The notes: a model not told the origin generated them from the letters alone. Numbered from the stretch's first letter, positions 1-12,637 are shown. The stretch: 64,000 nt of DNA from Leptodontidium sp. MPI-SDFR-AT-0119 (GCA_020726505.1 JAHLEZ010000003.1:3782001-3846000), one strand, 5' to 3'. Translations and numbers: made by a program.

Positions 1-714
1 TCCACCAACTGCACAAAGGCCGAATTCAACTGGGCAGCCACCAAACTCAACACCAGCACCGTTGAAGCCACCGCGTCCGCCATAACAGGTTCGACCGTTC
101 GGCTCCCCTCTGAGCTCCGAACTGCTCTCAAGACATTCAAGACATTCTCAAAATGGACAGAGGTCGTCTATATCATCGCCTTCTTCTCCTGCGTCGCCGA
201 GCTCTTCCTAGGCCTCTTCGGCTTCTGCTCACGCGCCGGTTCATGTCTGACATTCATCATCTCGGGCGTGTCAACACTGACTATCGTCCTCGCATCTATA
301 ATGGCAACCGTCCAATCCTCCCTTGTCATCGCAGCCGTCAAAGCAAGCACACGCTCCTACGGTGTAAAAGGCTCCCTCAACACCTCATACCTCGCTACAA
401 CCTGGCTCGCGGCCGCGTTCAGTATCGGCGCTGGCATGTTCTGGATGCTGACTATCTGCTGCTGCGCCGCTGACCATTCGGGCAACTCGAAGCGCAAGAG
501 TCGTGGGGTTGATGATCACGAGAAACTTATTCCTACTGGTGCCTACCAGCGTGTGGATGATAACACCCATTTCAACCAGGGATACGCGGGCCAGCAACAT
601 GGTATCTACAATCCTCAGCAGAGCACGGAGTATGGCGTTCCCATGCATAATGTGAAGCCGATGGCGAGAGGAGGCAATGGTGCATATGAACCTTACAGTC
701 ATACTGCTATCTAA
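1..714 (+). CDS. SUR7/PalI-family membrane protein, 5'-partial
   Basis: The frame is open from the first base of the window, so the N-terminus lies outside it. About 237 residues remain. After an extracellular-looking segment rich in Thr, Ser and Asn there are three hydrophobic helices, roughly at residues 54-75, 82-107 and 130-155. A hydrophilic C-terminal tail rich in Gly, Gln and Tyr follows. This layout (a first helix, presumably upstream, a Cys-containing loop, three further helices and a cytosolic tail) fits the fungal SUR7/PalI family of plasma-membrane or eisosome-associated proteins. Those proteins act in cortical organisation, wall stress or pH sensing. No intron is needed in the visible part. 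The family call rests on topology and general sequence character, not on one diagnostic motif. Another tetraspan family remains possible. Confidence 0.6.
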   Translation, partial: STNCTKAEFNWAATKLNTSTVEATASAITGSTVRLPSELRTALKTFKTFSKWTEVVYIIAFFSCVAELFLGLFGFCSRAGSCLTFIISGVSTLTIVLASIMATVQSSLVIAAVKASTRSYGVKGSLNTSYLATTWLAAAFSIGAGMFWMLTICCCAADHSGNSKRKSRGVDDHEKLIPTGAYQRVDDNTHFNQGYAGQQHGIYNPQQSTEYGVPMHNVKPMARGGNGAYEPYSHTAI

Positions 715-3700
715 GCTGCATACATAATGGAGAGGGGACGTGGCGTGGGTGGAGGAGAGGGAAGAAGGAATAGTTGTCTGTTTGAATCTTAGCGTGCATT
801 GCTGGCGTTTGGGTCATTATACTTCGAGGAAGATATGGAGGACGAGATAAGGGGGAGGATAGGAATGGAAGGAAAGGAACAATCAATGTTTATGTGTATA
901 AAATGGAAATGGCTAGTGTCTCTCTTTTCATACCTAGTTTCGTCGATGGAAAAGATAGGATAGGATAGGATCAGGAAAAATGATACCCATACCTTTCTCG
1001 CATATCTCTCCCACAGTTCTTCTTGCCTCAGTTGTGATTTTATATCCTTACTTTCACCCTCCATGGATAGTCCCGTCCTTGGACTGTAGTTTCCACTGTC
1101 TAACCCCTCCATCAAGTCGGTGCTATGGAAGGAAGTCCATCGTCTCTTCCCTTCCACCCGATCCTACTATTCTATTAAATTCTACATAGCTCCAATGCAA
1201 ACCCAAACCCAAATCCATTTCTGGTGTACGGCGTACTCGTACCTCTCCCTCCTCATCACCCACGTCCCCAAATTGTTTTCGACTCAAACCTCACGCCTCA
1301 CACCATCCCTCCCTCCCTCCTCCTTTCACAAACCATAAACGTAAACATAAATGTCTCAAGATACAGAGAACAGAGAGGAAGGAACGAGAGGGGAAATAAT
1401 CAATACGTCGTCCGTCTCTTTCTCGCTGTCTCTCTTTACCTCTCCTCTCAATTACGTTTGATCTGATCACGTTTCTTAATAAATCAGCATGCAGCGATGG
1501 GTGCGAGCAAGAAGTATATATACTCCCCCTCTCACTCGCCTCGTTGTTCCTATTCTCTAAGGGACGGTACCAGTCATACTTGACCGGGATAGATCGGAAT
1601 GTCCGTGACTGAGCCTCGCGTCATAGTTTTAGGGGTTTGTTATTGTTGCAGGAAGGCTTTACGTTCCACGATTTTTCAAGACCTGTGTGCAGTGAGTGAT
1701 AATCGATGCGTGTGTGCTTGTGTGCGAGATGTGTGAAGTGTAAGAGTGTTGTGGGAAGTAATGATGACGATGGTGATGTTGTCGTTGACGTTGCCGTTGG
1801 TGAGAGCCTTGTTGTTCACCTCTATTTCCGTCATCTTGTTCTTTTTCTTTTCTTTTTTTGTCCATGAACTTGGGGGTTTTTTGGTTTCGAGAGTGTTGAC
1901 CTACTTACTTACCTATTTAGTTACTCTGACTATGCTAGACCTTCACCTGTGAGTAGGGTAGCGGATTGAGTAAATACAATACATTGGTACACCCACCATT
2001 TCACACATGTTTTTGTAGAAGCAAGTTTTGATTTACTCTTCCCTGTTGAGTATTTGAGGATCTATATGTATATATATGTATACGCCATTATTTACGAGAT
2101 CAACTGCCAGGGACAAGATGATATCATGACATGTGCGATGTGGATTTGGATCTGGGACTTGACCAATTTCCCCACACTACTTACTCTGCCTTCTTCCATT
2201 TTGATGAAAAAGTTTGGTCTTGGGGACGTCCTTCTTTCCCTTCGTTCCTTGCTTCATACTGTATTCAATTTATCGAGTCACGCTGGAAGGTTCTATAAAT
2301 AGTTATATATATATCCCTATGTGTACAAGAAGGAAAGGGTACATTGCATTGATCACAAGAAACAACTTCTCGGATGAGATGTTGGATGGATGGGGTTTAT
2401 GGTGTTGATAATCGAAGTGCTAGAGTTGGTGAGATTTGGAATTGACTGTAGCGAGCTCTTACGTTCTTCGGGACGCTTTCTTCCGTCAGTTATTTTCGGA
2501 GGTGAGAGAGAGAACTTGTGTCTGGTTTTTGGTTGTGGTGAGGAGTTTTGTTGTCATTTCGAGAATCACTGTCAAAGAACCAATGAAGTATCTGTACTTC
2601 CTCTACCGCTTAAACGGATAACGTTACACGACGGATGAAGGCAAATCAACCAGAGATTTACGAGCAGAAACACAGGTTCCTCGAAAGAAAGCAAGGGAAA
2701 CGACAAGTAGTAGATATTTGAAATCCAGACCTCATACTTGCGATACGCATCAACCGCAGACATGAAGTTCCCACCAAACATTTCTGTCTTGCATCTCTAA
2801 GTAATCTTGAAGATTCCCTCCCTTGCTTGCTTTATATACCCGAGAGTGAGATCTCCGTTCTTAGGACGAAACGCGGAGCTTCTCTTGCTTTCGATTTGGG
2901 ATGTTTGGATTGATGGTAATTTGATTCAATGCGATTCAAAATTGGTATCTACGTCCTGAAGTGAGACAGATACATGTATATAAACCCTTCTTTCTTCACT
3001 CTGGTCAGTTACCACCCGATATCACCACATGGACAGGGATAAAGAATTGCTCGCTCCAGTCCGGATTTCCAGTTTAAGCCAACTTGATAGGTTGAGCGAT
3101 TGCTCGGCATGAGGGTTTGTTATCTCTCTATGCTGTTATAGAGATAAAGCTTCTTCTCCTCTCATCTAGTATCGTATCTCATGCTAGCAGTTTGGGGTTA
3201 GTAGGGGATTGTTGTCATCATCTGAAGTCTTGTCGTTTTGAAAAAGTGTTGTCAATGTCGGTATGTATGTCTGCCTGTTGAAAATAAACCTCGGGATCTT
3301 GGTATTGTATCATAGAACACATCTCTTGTGTGTACAGTATATTTCCATATAAATAACGAATGTTGTTGGGACCGGGCACAGAGAAGTGTATGCTCTTTGG
3401 TGACGGAAGAGTCAGTGACCACTGAACTTCTGCTTCGCGCATTTGTTGCTTCTTGTCTGCCAGGTACGAGAGGGCTTTTAACATACTTCCCATGCGAGAG
3501 AACGACGGAGATCCTATTTTGGTTTTAGTACTGTACTTGAGGAGTGAATTCCAATTTCCAAACGCTGACTGGCTACATGAAAACGTCGAGGCCGGAGGGG
3601 GGGGATCGATAATCGCGGAACGGTGAATTTACTCGTTTCTGATATCCTCTCCTTTGGATTGGAATTTATGATTAACGTATAAATACGCAGCCCTTTTCCT

Positions 3701-4999
3701 AAACTTCACTATAGCATAGATTCTATGGAGCACAATCGAGGCCCATAGTGAAGGAATGTTGAGCGAAAGTGATATATTCGGACCATGAAAAAATAAAAAT
3801 AAAAATTTTCGTTTGACATTCTTGAAAATCGATGACAGAGCCGTACCGGGATATCGAGGTCAGACGCTGAGTGGGAAGGGGATTGTTTCTCTTATGCCAC
3901 CGTCAGGGAAATCGCTCCTTTCATCGTTTGTCTGATCGTCAACGTCGGTCATTCGAGTTCCATTCACCCCTCTTAGGCTATGGATAAACGGGCTCGGGTT
4001 GCTCTGTGTACTGATGGCATGTAAGAAGTATCTTCAGCACCAAATCAGCAGGAATTTTTACGAGTCCACCATCTCAATTTGCTCACAGCGCTGGCTCGCG
4101 TCGTACTCCCCACCCGCTCCATGTCACCAGCAGGCCGAACACCCAGGATTTTGCCTTATTCTTTTTCTCAAACCATGAGGATAATTATACTTTATCCAAC
4201 TACATAAGTAAGAAACATTCTTCTCCGATACTTGATTCACATTCCTTCTCCCCCTTCCACCCCACTTGTCAAAAATCTGTAGAGCACAAGTGAATAGAAT
4301 ACCCACTCCGCCCGTCTTCCTTTAACTCACTTCACCTCAACCTCCCACTACCCGTGTATTACATCACAATATTATAAAACAATGAAAGTCTTCGTATATC
4401 TACAGTTATCTCAGGATCTCTGGTCACAGAGAACCTTGATGAATAGGAGAAGTAGGAATTGTCCAAGATATGGAAGTCGTCTTACAGACTCGTGGAAAGC
4501 GGCAGCCGCCGAGCAACCTCCAAGAAGCGAGCTTCTGATATACTTTCTAGAGACATTGAGTCTTTGAATGGTACCAGTGAAACGTTTTGGGAGAGGCCGC
4601 GATAATATTTGTCATCTCAAACTCATGGTGTTGTCAAGTAAAATCGCAGGCTCGGGCAGCCAGGTCCGCTCGACTATTTTTGAACACATAAATCTCAATA
4701 TAACATAAATGAGGACATTAATCTTTCTTGGGAGTTGGCAAACAGAGCGTCTGGCTAATCCTTTGCTCTTGGAATTTTCCTAGGAGCAAGAAGTAATAGT
4801 GAATGTCATTACTTAGTACAAATTTCATCTTAGGTATTCTAATTCGGAATAAAGATCAGTTGAAAGTTCAAGCAGAGGACAAATCAGCTCGGCTCAAGGT
4901 CAGTGAAACGCCTGCAATTCTCTGGAGCGAATTGAGAATTTTCTTTGAATGGATTGCGAATCTTTGCAATTAATACAGAGTATGATTTTGGTTTTATAT
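715..4999. other. Gene-poor intergenic region, about 4.3 kb
   Basis: No convincing gene is seen on either strand. Open frames are short (up to about 120 codons), overlap each other and have low-complexity composition. Visible features are short T-rich and pyrimidine-rich tracts, a (GATAG)n-like stretch near 950-970, and TATA-like runs near 2060-2090 and 2305. Much of it may be 3' UTR of the SUR7-like gene plus regulatory DNA, or an unrecognised non-coding transcript. Confidence 0.5.
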
Positions 5000-6182
5000 C
5001 TACGAGCCAGGCACAGGTCTGTTGATCAACTCAGACCAATCCTCGTTCTTGATGTAATCCTCGATCCTCGTGGCTCCAATCTCAACACCAAGCTGCAAAT
5101 TTGTCAGTGCAGTTCTCACATTTCTCTCACGGGAAGAAAAACTTACATCATGGGGGAAAATAACAGAAGTATCATCCTTTGCCCAATACCCAAAATCCTG
5201 CATGTACCCATACATCTCACCAATCTCTTCTCCGTAACCTCCAGGTGCCAGCTTGTCGTGGACAGCAACAGTAGTCTTCTCAAAAGCTGCTAGGTGCCCA
5301 GTAGTCTTACTCCAGAGAGCGACGTACTCAGACCACGTCATGAGGTCTCCGTAAGCGATGAGATTCTTGCCTGGCGAGACTTGCGAGAGAGCTTTGACGA
5401 ATTTTCCAGTGTCAGATGGTACGAAGAGGGGAATGGGAACATCGCCACTACCGGGGATGGCAAGAAGGAACGATCCGTCGGGACGCTTATTATTGTCAGC
5501 ACAGCTTGATTCACGAGTTGGGGGAAATCGTAGCATACCTTCTCCCACGGCACGGCAGCTTGACCCCATTTCCAATTCGTGATGAACAACCCCAACTGCA
5601 AGAACGAAGTCTTCTTCCCCAGCGCGGGATACTTCTCACTCAGATACTCCGCAACGACAGCCTTTGAATCGAAATGATACACGCCAGCATACTTACCCTT
5701 CGACCACTTCTTTGCATGTGACAAGGTCGACCAGATGAACAGATCCAGCGTATCGGTAACACTCGCAGCAGCATCGACAACATTCTTCCCCTGCTTCACT
5801 TCAAGCTCATAGCACCACTCTCTCAGAGTCTGTCCTGGACTGAGTTTCTCAATGTCCGCCTCGGTTGGCATAGCGAACACGGTGGAGAATGCTGTGTTGC
5901 CGAAGATGAGACTGGCTCCCTTGAATGCGGCCTTGAGCGATTCGACATCGTCTACGTCGCCGGGTACGATTTCGATTCCTTTGGCGACGAGGGCTTGGCT
6001 GGATGCTTTGGTTGGGTCACGGCTTGTTCCTCGGATTTTCCAGGAGGGGTCTTTGAGGAAGGCTTCTGCTACTGAACCTCCCTAAGGCAAGAAATTAGCA
6101 TGGGGCCAGAACATTTCGAATTGATGGAAAGGACACATACCTGATTGCCTGTGATGCCAACAATTACTACGAGTTTTGACAT
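5000..6182 (-). CDS. NmrA-like NAD(P)-binding protein
   Basis: Four exons read 6182-6141, 6081-5539, 5485-5147 and 5092-5000. All junctions use GT..AG and give 338 residues. The N-terminus is MSKLVVIVGITGNQGGSVAE: a beta strand followed by the GxTGxQGGS dinucleotide-binding loop of NmrA-type atypical short-chain dehydrogenases. The first intron splits this loop exactly in phase 0. Later segments such as FIWSTLSHAK and SFLQLGLFITNW fit the NmrA fold. NmrA-like proteins bind NAD(P) and may act as redox sensors or reductases; the substrate cannot be told. The usual Tyr/Lys catalytic pair of classical short-chain dehydrogenases is not obvious. The length is normal for the family. It lies upstream (in reading sense) of nothing co-directional nearby, so an operon-like relation is not suggested. 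Confidence 0.85.
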
Positions 6183-6770
6183 TTTGAGCGTTTGGTTCCG
6201 CTTGTGGGTGCTACACGCAGATCAAAGAATCTTTTGCTGAAGTTGTATATTCAAGTATCAGAACTAGTGAATTGTATGAGTATGTTTATCCTCCCTCAAA
6301 GAACAATCATCCATCTTAAATACTTGAACTCTCAAAGACATTCTCGGTATGATTATTAACTTCTCCTGCAAGAAGATGCTCATACAAGGTCCCAATCGCC
6401 GAGGCGTCCAGTCCCACATGCTCTCTAACAAAATTCCCGGATTGGTGCATTGATCGGGTTCTGTGGCGTTGCCTTGAATAGTAATCATCAACTAAGACGA
6501 ACTGCACCAAGCGACGTACAAGTTCCGGAACAAAGGTCATGATTCGATGGTGTGATCTCAGGATTTGTAACCTGCGTCACTTAATTGGATGGGCGTAGCG
6601 GATTCAACGCATCTCGAACAGTCAGCAACGCTGAATTTGGACCTGCCTACGTAACCCACAAAAACAGGGCTGAATGACCCCTCCAACCACCGATGAACTA
6701 ATTCCAAATATATGCTTGCGACTTTAGTTTGGATATAATATGTAAAGCAGATTTTTCTTCCCGAATGTCT
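6183..6770. other. Intergenic, with one short uncertain minus-strand frame
   Basis: This is the promoter side of the NmrA-like gene. A 74-codon minus-strand frame (6540-6316) has protein-like composition and ends FESSSI. It has no recognisable domain and no partner exon that I could join, so it may be a gene fragment. Nothing else stands out. Confidence 0.3.
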
Positions 6771-7248
6771 TCAAAGAGCAACCTCTTTCCCATTAACCTG
6801 CACGCTCAACACCCCCGTCGTTTTATCCGCTGTAATCGCAACATTGACTGAAATATTATTAAACACAGCACCGAGCCCGAAATCCAATCCGTTCGCAGTC
6901 ACTGTCCATCCGCCACCCAATGAACCCTCTCCTTGCCCTGGGATACCGGCGTTGAAACCGCCTCCGACGGTTCCTGCAGCATAAGTCAGCACAGCAACCC
7001 TCTTTCAAATTGATGCGTTAAGAATTTATCTCTTGCATGCGAGTTTTCTTACCGTTCCCGAAATTTATACCAGCTCCAGCAGAATATCCGAAATCCAAAT
7101 TCGAGGCGCCATAGGCAAGTTGTCCGATCCGTGTCGTCTGATCTACTTCCTCCACTTGTGTGACGCCGATGGGTTGAGATTGGTTCTGTGCGAGAGATAA
7201 AGATGAGAAGCAAAAAATTGCAACGGCCATTAAAGTTGGAAAACGCAT
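6771..7248 (-). CDS. Small secreted protein, unknown function
   Basis: Two exons (7248-7053 and 6973-6771) joined by a GTAAGA..GCAG intron give 132 residues. The first ~20 residues (MRFPTLMAVAIFCFSSLSLA) form a clear signal peptide with cleavage expected after SLA. The mature part is rich in Gly, Asn and Ser, with GYSAGAGINFGNG-like and GGGWTVTANG segments. It has no cysteine, so it is not a disulfide-rich effector. The end reads like beta strands (ISVNVAITADKTTGVLSVQV). No domain is recognised. Small secreted proteins of this size are common in fungi and some are effectors or surface proteins; nothing here decides between these. It sits between the NmrA-like gene and a secreted pectinase. 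Confidence 0.7.
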
Positions 7249-7855
7249 CTTGAAACTTCGCCTGATTGGATGGGATGTTAGGTTGCCGAATGAGTGTGAT
7301 GCCGGTAAGTGTCAACAAGTCAACCAGAGGGAAACGGGAATTTGGATGCGGACAAAATAAATCGCGAAGAGGAGAGAAGGTGACAGATTCTCAGGAAGGA
7401 GGCTAGTCCTGAATGTCATTTCCGAGGGTTCCGTGGTCTATTTCAGGAACAAAATATACTTTGAGCTGTGACGACGACTTTGGACTTGGCGAGAGTATAT
7501 TTTGACGAGCGTTGATCCTAGTAAACATTCCCCATAGATGCCTTTCTAGGAGAACCATGAAAGTCAAACTGAAGATTTCCGGGGGAAACAACCAAAAAGT
7601 CGTAGTTTTAAGAAGCAGAAAGTCCCAAAGCTATTGGAAAGTGTTCTCTACGGTTCGAAGACAAGCGAGCGAGCCTCTTTCATAACTGTATCCTTTTCGC
7701 GTGGAAGTTGCTTTCACTGACACGAAGATCGGACCAGACCGCAGCATGAGAAACACGATAAATTGTAAACCAGCTTCAGAGTGAAGAAGAAAAATATACT
7801 AGAAGTACAGCTCGACCTTTCCATTGACGGACCTTTCGATTCTAGAAAACTCTCC
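7249..7855. other. Intergenic, nothing recognised
   Basis: This holds the promoter of the small secreted protein gene and the 3' flank of the GH28 gene. Short overlapping frames only. Confidence 0.5.
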
Positions 7856-9120
7856 CTACCCAGTTGCCCCAGCTGTGCAGGCAACTCCGAGAGTACTCGG
7901 CATATTGGTGCAGAGAACTACCCCGGTCCCAGATCCAGCCTTAACAGTGTATTTTGAAACTTTAACATCACATTTCCCCGCAGAGCCACAGTTCAACATA
8001 CCAGTCGTAGGGCTATATTTCGTACTCGTCGTGCCGCTAAAATTATCGAAAGTGATTCCAGTCAACTGAGCATTCCCTGGATTGGCCGCGCAGTAGGCAG
8101 CCGTCTCGCCGTAACAGCTCTGAATCTGAATGGCGTAGTCACAGTTCTGGACTGTGAAGCCGGAGAAAGTGACGTTCGAGACGGTGGACAGCGCATGACC
8201 GTTTCCGGGAGGGTATGTTTTGATGCCGGCTGCCTTGGTCGAGTTGATCATTTTGATGTTTCGAGCGATGACATTCTGAACTGTGTCTGGATTTTCTTTG
8301 CCTAGGGATCCGATTGAAATCCCGTGGGAACCGGTGCAAGTGATCCCGTCGGCAAGAGCATAGTTGGCTCCTGGCTTGAAAGCGATACAATCATCTTGGT
8401 TGGTTATGGAGATATTTGTCAGTGTTGCGTAAGTGCTCTCACCAATGTCAAAGCCATCGGTATTCTTTGGTAGAATCGTTGACTTGGAGGTAGCATCTAG
8501 GTTAAGATTCGAGAAAGTTGCGACTTTCGTGGCGTCTCGTAGGTTGACGAAGACTGATGGAGCATTCTTCATGCGGAAGTTGTCTAGTACAATGTTGCTT
8601 CCTCCGCTGATGTAAATCACTGTCGGTCTTGAAAAGCCAGTATCAGTAGCATATCGATCATATCTACGAACAAGTCAATTGTGTTCAAGGTGGACATATC
8701 AGCTAGGACTCACGAGTTTTGACCGTTTCCATCGATTACACCAGTCCCAGTCAGGGATCTGATTTTGACTCCTGCAATCTCCCCCACGTAAATCATGGCT
8801 CTGATACCATCCCATAGAGTTGTGTCACCTGAAGCCTTTAAGAGTCCTTCGATCTGGAAGTCACAATTCACACAGCCTGTGAAGTCAAGCATGGTTTTCA
8901 TATTGTAAGTTTTTCCAGCTGGGAGCACAATAGTTCCCCCTGCACCACATGACTTGATGGCGGCAGCAATAGCTGGTGTATCATCTCCAGAAGCAGCTCC
9001 TGATGCAGGTGTGCAAATCGCTCGCGGTGCCAGGACCGAGTCGGCTCTTTTCTCAGTTGCCGAAGGAAGAGCCAACACTGTCGTTGCAAGCAACGAAGTG
9101 ACGAAGGTTAAAAGAAGCAT
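7856..9120 (-). CDS. Secreted GH28 pectinase (polygalacturonase-type)
   Basis: Two exons (9120-8714 and 8663-7856) give 404 residues. A signal peptide spans about residues 1-18 (MLLLTFVTSLLATTVLAL), followed by a short KR-containing propeptide-like stretch. I chose the ATG at 9120 because an upstream in-frame ATG at 9189 would put 23 residues in front of this signal. The right-handed beta-helix hallmarks of GH28 are present: NTDG at residues 203-206, QDD at 225-227 and SHG at 248-250, containing the catalytic aspartates and histidine. The fourth motif, normally RIK, reads GIK at 282-284. The family hydrolyses alpha-1,4-galacturonosyl or related linkages in pectin outside the cell. The Arg-to-Gly change suggests exo-acting or modified-pectin specificity rather than a classical endopolygalacturonase. 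It may also be a low-activity paralogue. Confidence 0.88.
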
Positions 9121-10067
9121 TGCAAGTTGGCAAAGAAAAAAGCTACAAAATAAAAAATGTATGGTAGAGTGAGCAAGTAAATAGCCCAAGAAAAGAGAGT
9201 CTTGAAAATTTATCGTCCTTGGACAGATTATTGTTTCCCGTAAACTGAGTTCCTGGAATTTTCCCGGGCCAATTGAAAGCGCAGATCATCTCATCTGATC
9301 TTTTTCGGAAAAAAATCTTCCTCCCCTAGCAGAAGGAGGAATGGCGGGGGTCCATAACTCACTCCGAGTCTCCGACTCATCTTCTCGGCGAAGCTTGTTC
9401 CGGATAAAGTAGATAGAAAAGCTAGCCGGCTATCAGATTCGGACAAAAAGGCTTTACCCGTACCTGTTGCGGGGTCTTGAAACATTCCATCGATCCAGGT
9501 TCTTCCACCTCTCCGCCAATCGACTTGATCTGCTCTAGCGCTGTGTAGACTTCCCCTCGCTGCCCCTGAAAGCTCGCTTGTGAGAAGCGAATCCCAGTTG
9601 ATTGGTGGGTTTGGTGGGTCGGGGGTTGCTCTTCCTTTCCGAGGCCGCTGTTGGAAAGTTGAGTGAGCGAAACAAAGGAATTGTTGTTATACGGAGGTAG
9701 AGCCCTGAGATCATATTTTCAATGTTTGGAAGGTTAGGTTTAACATGGTGTCTTTTCTCTCTCCTAGGCGTCCAACTGTGCGTGGGTGGTCATTTGTTGA
9801 TGCGTGGAGATTGCCGAGGATAAAAACCGATCGTAGGAGGTTACTCACTTGAAGAAAACTTATACCATACAACGTGTACAATGGGTAACCCATATTTTCT
9901 ATGAAATGAGAACTTGCCAACAGTGTGGGGGCTGTATGCAAACCCTCCCTCCAACCCGCGGCTTCGGACAGAAAAGGTCGGAGGACTACTAAAGGAAGGC
10001 AAGAAGATTTTATTTTAGTCCCGGTCTACATCTGAGGAGCACTACATACGTGGTGGAGGTTTTTGAG
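9121..10067. other. Intergenic, nothing recognised
   Basis: Upstream region of the GH28 gene and downstream of the P450 gene. The short frames here overlap on both strands and show no domain. Confidence 0.5.
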
Positions 10068-11884
10068 TTACTTGTTGGCCAAATCGCCATTTGACTGTCT
10101 ATGGAAAGAGCTTCGTACCCGAGCTCTAACCATGAGCGGACCTTTGAGATCGCTGATACCTACACTTATCATTTCTGGGATCCGACCTCGATACAAATCT
10201 TTCTGAGCATCGGCAGTTTCCTGCTCATCCGCCATCTCAAAATGAAACTCATGTAAAAGCGTACTCATGACTTTGTAGATGTTGGTCGTGGCCACTGTCT
10301 TCCCAATACACTGTCGACCACCCAGACCGAAATGCATTAGCAAACGGGATTTTGCTGCAACATCAGGACGTTCCCACCTCGAGGGATCGAAGATATTGTG
10401 ATCACTGCCCCAGACTACAGGATTGTGATGGAATGCGTGATTGCAGACGGCGACGGATGTCTGTTTGCTAATCAGATCATACTGTTCGTCTTCCCGAAGG
10501 GAATGGCTAGTGAAATATGATGCAATGACTTACGCCTTGTGGGATATGCGATCCTGCGATCAAGATCCCATCTGGAGCCAACACGCGTCTAGCAAGCGGC
10601 ATTGTGAAGACAGGAGTGACCCGAAAGTTCTCCTTCACGCAGAGCTTCAGGTAGGGCAGAGCGCTTTCGACTACTGCTACGGAAAATGCTTCTTGGCCCT
10701 CTCCTATCGCCGGTAGATTTTCATCTATTTCAGCAACGCACTTTTCCATGCAAACAGGATTGTGGAGCAGATGGTAGAGTAGCAGCGTCGTCGTGGCACT
10801 TGAAGTATGTGTCCCGGCAATTCTGGTGAGAGCTAAGTCAGCTCAGGCAAGATTAGATGCAAAGCTTCACGTACATGAAGCCAAATGCTTCCGTCTCAAG
10901 GTCTATCCGTGTCAGGTTCTCGCCAGTATCCGGATGCTTAGCTAGAATCAGGTTCGTCAATATGTCCTTCCGCTCGGGCGTATCAAGTTCCTTTTCCTTC
11001 TGGATCCTGATCCCCTTCAATCTCCTCTCGACGCTTCGGGCGGCCAGATCGGCGCACATTTTGCGGCCTTTGAACAACTTTTGGAGCCCATAGTGAGGGA
11101 CGTAAGGCAGGTACCGTTTCAGAAAATTTGTCATCAACGGCCAGGCGCCAGTAATTGCGGCAAGGAGGCTATGGTCGACCACGGGAGGAACTAGCGACTC
11201 ATCAAGCGCCTCCTGAATACCAAAGGGTTGACTGAAAGCCAAGTCGCCCAAAGTATCAATCGAAAAATATTGGAGTAGCTTCTTCAAGTCAAACGCCTCC
11301 CCGGTTTTGCAATAGCGCCTTATGTTTGCCTTCAAAAGCTTGATGTTGGCGTCGATGAATGGTTCCATTTCTTTCACATAAGCTGGAGAGAAGCTATGAG
11401 ACATGTGTCGTCGCCTCATCGAATGTGCCTAGATTCTCGCTGCCACTTTAGCAACAAAGCCCAGGTAAGATGTCTTGAGAGATGATTTGCATGCACTTAC
11501 TTCTGTATCGCGCATTCCAAATACAGTAGGATGCGTAGAACCATACGCATCATAGAACTCCGTCTTTGGCATTGCGCTGGCGGATTTTTGATATATCAAG
11601 GAAATACATGCTTCGTCGGTAATACTCAGCTTGTCTGGACCGTAACGTACTATGGAGCCGTATTTCTCGTGCAGCTCCGTGAGATGATAGGGCTGTTGGA
11701 GGGTCCAAAACTGGTATGTTTGCCACAGATCTGTCCAAGAGGCGAGAAATGGGCCTGGGAATTGGGCCAAAGGGTGCCAAAAGCGTTGGTAGATAATGTA
11801 CACAGCCAGGAAAGAAAACAAAACCCCGAGCACCATATTGGACAATTTTCCATTTGCCTTGACTTCTCGTACAGACTGTAGCAT
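10068..11884 (-). CDS. Cytochrome P450 monooxygenase
   Basis: Four exons (11884-11501, 11428-10875, 10822-10534, 10481-10068) give 546 residues. An N-terminal membrane anchor (MVLGVLFSFLAVYIIYQRFW) is followed by the proline-rich hinge HPLAQFPGPFLASW. The I-helix oxygen-activation motif is AGTHTS at about 315-320. ExxR appears as KENFR (Glu377, Arg380). The heme-binding motif FGLGGRQCIGK places the thiolate ligand at Cys467. All core P450 residues are intact, so the enzyme should be a functional ER-bound, CPR-dependent monooxygenase. General sequence style resembles fungal P450s related to pisatin demethylase or benzoate 4-hydroxylase relatives. The substrate cannot be read from the sequence. 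No backbone biosynthetic enzyme lies nearby, so a secondary-metabolite cluster is not supported. Confidence 0.92.
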
Positions 11885-12637
11885 GTCAAGCAGTTGAATT
11901 GAGTTGATATATTCTGTTTGTTCGTATTGGAGTCAGTATACGGACGAGAAAATGTCCAACGCGAACGAGGCTGCAGTGTATTTTTATGTGTGCACACGAA
12001 AAACTCTAAGATCTCCTTACGGTCATAAGCATGCGCTGCATTGTGACCATCCAAGGTGAACGGCGGAGGTGAGGAGAGTTTGTCGTATGTCGGATGCCGT
12101 GAAAACGCGAGGCTAGGATGCAGGTAACATCGCTTGCGGCACTTGTGGCATTGAATGTTCATGCTGGTTCATATCGGCCAATGATTTCATACCTAGCCAG
12201 CTAGCCAGGCATGGGTGGAAGTGAATAAAGTAAAATCCATTTTCTTCTTCTAATGATTGGCTGCGTGGTGATTTAACGCGTCAACGATAAGCGAAGCAAG
12301 ACATGCGAGACGAAGATACCTGGGTAAGTTGACCAGTTAGATTAGTGGGCAAACAGTTTAACTTTCTACTGATTTACTTGGTCTGCTCCAGGTGTTCATC
12401 CACATATTTGGCTTCAAAGAAGATTTCCTCGGTTGTAATAGGGGAATTTTCTTGCACGCCTCTCCTAAATGCGAAGAGCAAAGAAATGAGAAGTTGTATT
12501 GAGACCAGCCCACAGGTCAAGTTTATTCCCCTTTCCATAAACTACTAAATGAAATTATAAGTTGTACAAACCTTACATGACTTTGAGAGTAAGAAGAAGA
12601 GGATGCCCCCTGGAAAGCATTCCAGCCTGGTCTTTTT
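11885..12637. other. Intergenic, nothing recognised
   Basis: Promoter side of the P450 gene and 3' flank of the GH17 gene. A 170-codon minus-strand frame here overlaps the P450 start in another frame and looks spurious. Confidence 0.5.

Noticed and set aside
789..1157. 122-codon minus-strand frame
   Set aside because: Low-complexity, no recognisable family, no splice partners; likely chance.
6264..6540. Complete small gene in the NmrA promoter
   Set aside because: The frame is short, with no acceptable start context, partner exon or domain; kept only as a remark in the intergenic entry.
10068..11884. Secondary-metabolite cluster around the P450
   Set aside because: No polyketide synthase, peptide synthetase or terpene cyclase nearby; the neighbours are secreted hydrolases.
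11650..12162. 170-codon minus-strand frame
   Set aside because: It overlaps the first P450 exon in a different frame; the P450 reading is unambiguous.
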